6,213 nucleotides of DNA from Candidatus Poseidoniaceae archaeon (GTDB lineage Archaea; Thermoplasmatota; Poseidoniia; Poseidoniales; Poseidoniaceae): NCBI GenBank assembly GCA_029250385.1, contig JAQXFJ010000344.1, forward strand, positions 1 to 6,213, given 5' to 3'. The notes beneath the pieces were generated by a model, which saw nothing but the letters and a program-made list of their open reading frames with translations, did no database searches and was not told the DNA's origin. Every line of letters starts with the position of its first letter. The first letter of the stretch is position 1. The position numbers and the translations under genes are program-made. Shown in pieces: positions 5,963 to 6,213 of this stretch.

Positions 5963-6213
5963 TTAGGGATGTCTACTTGCCAACTTGTTTTGGAACTTGT
6001 CGTAACTTTTCTTCATACGGTGGTGAAATAATGGTGGAATTAACGCGGTCCAAAACATCACATAGTAGCCATTTGGCAGCTGTGGAGAGTCCTCATGAAC
6101 TGCTAGTTTTTGGTATGGTGTGCTAGACCTCAAGTGATGCGATGGATGAAGGGGCAGTTCTAGAAGAGTCCAGCGCGACCACCGATTACGACTTTCCCAT
6201 GCGTGACCGGCGT
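5963..6213 (-). CDS. AlkB-like membrane di-iron hydroxylase/desaturase, C-terminal fragment
   Basis: This is an open minus-strand frame of 82 codons plus TAA (5965-5963), with the start beyond the right edge. It matches the C-terminus of AlkB-type alkane 1-monooxygenases and related membrane fatty-acid hydroxylases/desaturases. The pattern is a Trp-rich stretch (WESRNRWSRWTLLEL), the last histidine box HPSHH (6134-6148), then TPYQKLAVHEDSPQLPNGY and a hydrophobic segment ending IPPLFHHRM. In AlkB proteins this box is normally L-Q-R-H-x-x-H-H and supplies iron ligands. Here the three histidines are kept, while the Gln-Arg before them is replaced by Pro-Leu. The Tyr-Gln and PQLP-x-GY signatures that follow are typical of the family. 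The enzyme would be an integral membrane oxygenase acting on alkyl or acyl chains, but the exact substrate cannot be assigned from the fragment. It lies upstream of the ABC operon on the same strand, separated by a promoter. Confidence 0.75.
   Translation of the reverse strand, partial: AGHAWESRNRWSRWTLLELPLHPSHHLRSSTPYQKLAVHEDSPQLPNGYYVMFWTALIPPLFHHRMKKSYDKFQNKLASRHP

Noticed and set aside
5926..6126. Plus-strand open frame of 66 codons at the right edge
   Set aside because: It has a TTG start, overlaps the TATA box, and is antisense to the AlkB-like fragment, which has clear family motifs.

Overview
This window reads as part of an archaeal chromosome, most likely a planktonic marine euryarchaeon of the Thermoplasmatota (Marine Group II/III type), though the lineage is inferred and not proven. 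The points in favour are a clean archaeal TATA box (CTTATAAATA) directly in front of the operon, a very short leader, tightly overlapping genes, an acidic Asn/Ser/Thr-rich ectodomain full of N-glycosylation sequons, a CPxC zinc ribbon appended to an ATPase, and moderate GC (low 40s percent by eye). All recognised genes are on the minus strand and are transcribed from right to left.

From the right edge, 5963-6213 is the C-terminal end of an AlkB-like membrane di-iron hydroxylase/desaturase. It runs off the window, so a start-to-stop gene search would miss it. A 49-base gap (5914-5962) holds the TATA box of the next transcription unit. That unit is a compact operon: an LolD/MacB-type ABC ATPase (5191-5913), a giant 1221-residue FtsX/MacB-type permease (1529-5194), a second and different ABC ATPase with a C-terminal extension (546-1532), and a small DUF3817-type membrane protein (256-549). 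Three junctions are 4-base ATGA overlaps or nearly so. The left 255 bases show no convincing gene. They hold several short inverted repeats and a weak candidate terminator.

The operon probably encodes one type VII (MacB/LolCDE/YbbAP-like) ABC complex. The permease is a fused, internally duplicated 10-TM protein, so it carries both transmembrane halves. Two non-identical, apparently catalytically complete ATPases suggest a heterodimeric motor. Such machines usually use ATP to move extracytoplasmic domains instead of pumping a solute through a channel. Two features stand out. A pentapeptide-repeat solenoid sits inside the second extracytoplasmic domain of the permease, and an AbrB-like segment plus a zinc ribbon is fused to the second ATPase. 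The substrate and physiological role cannot be read from the sequence.
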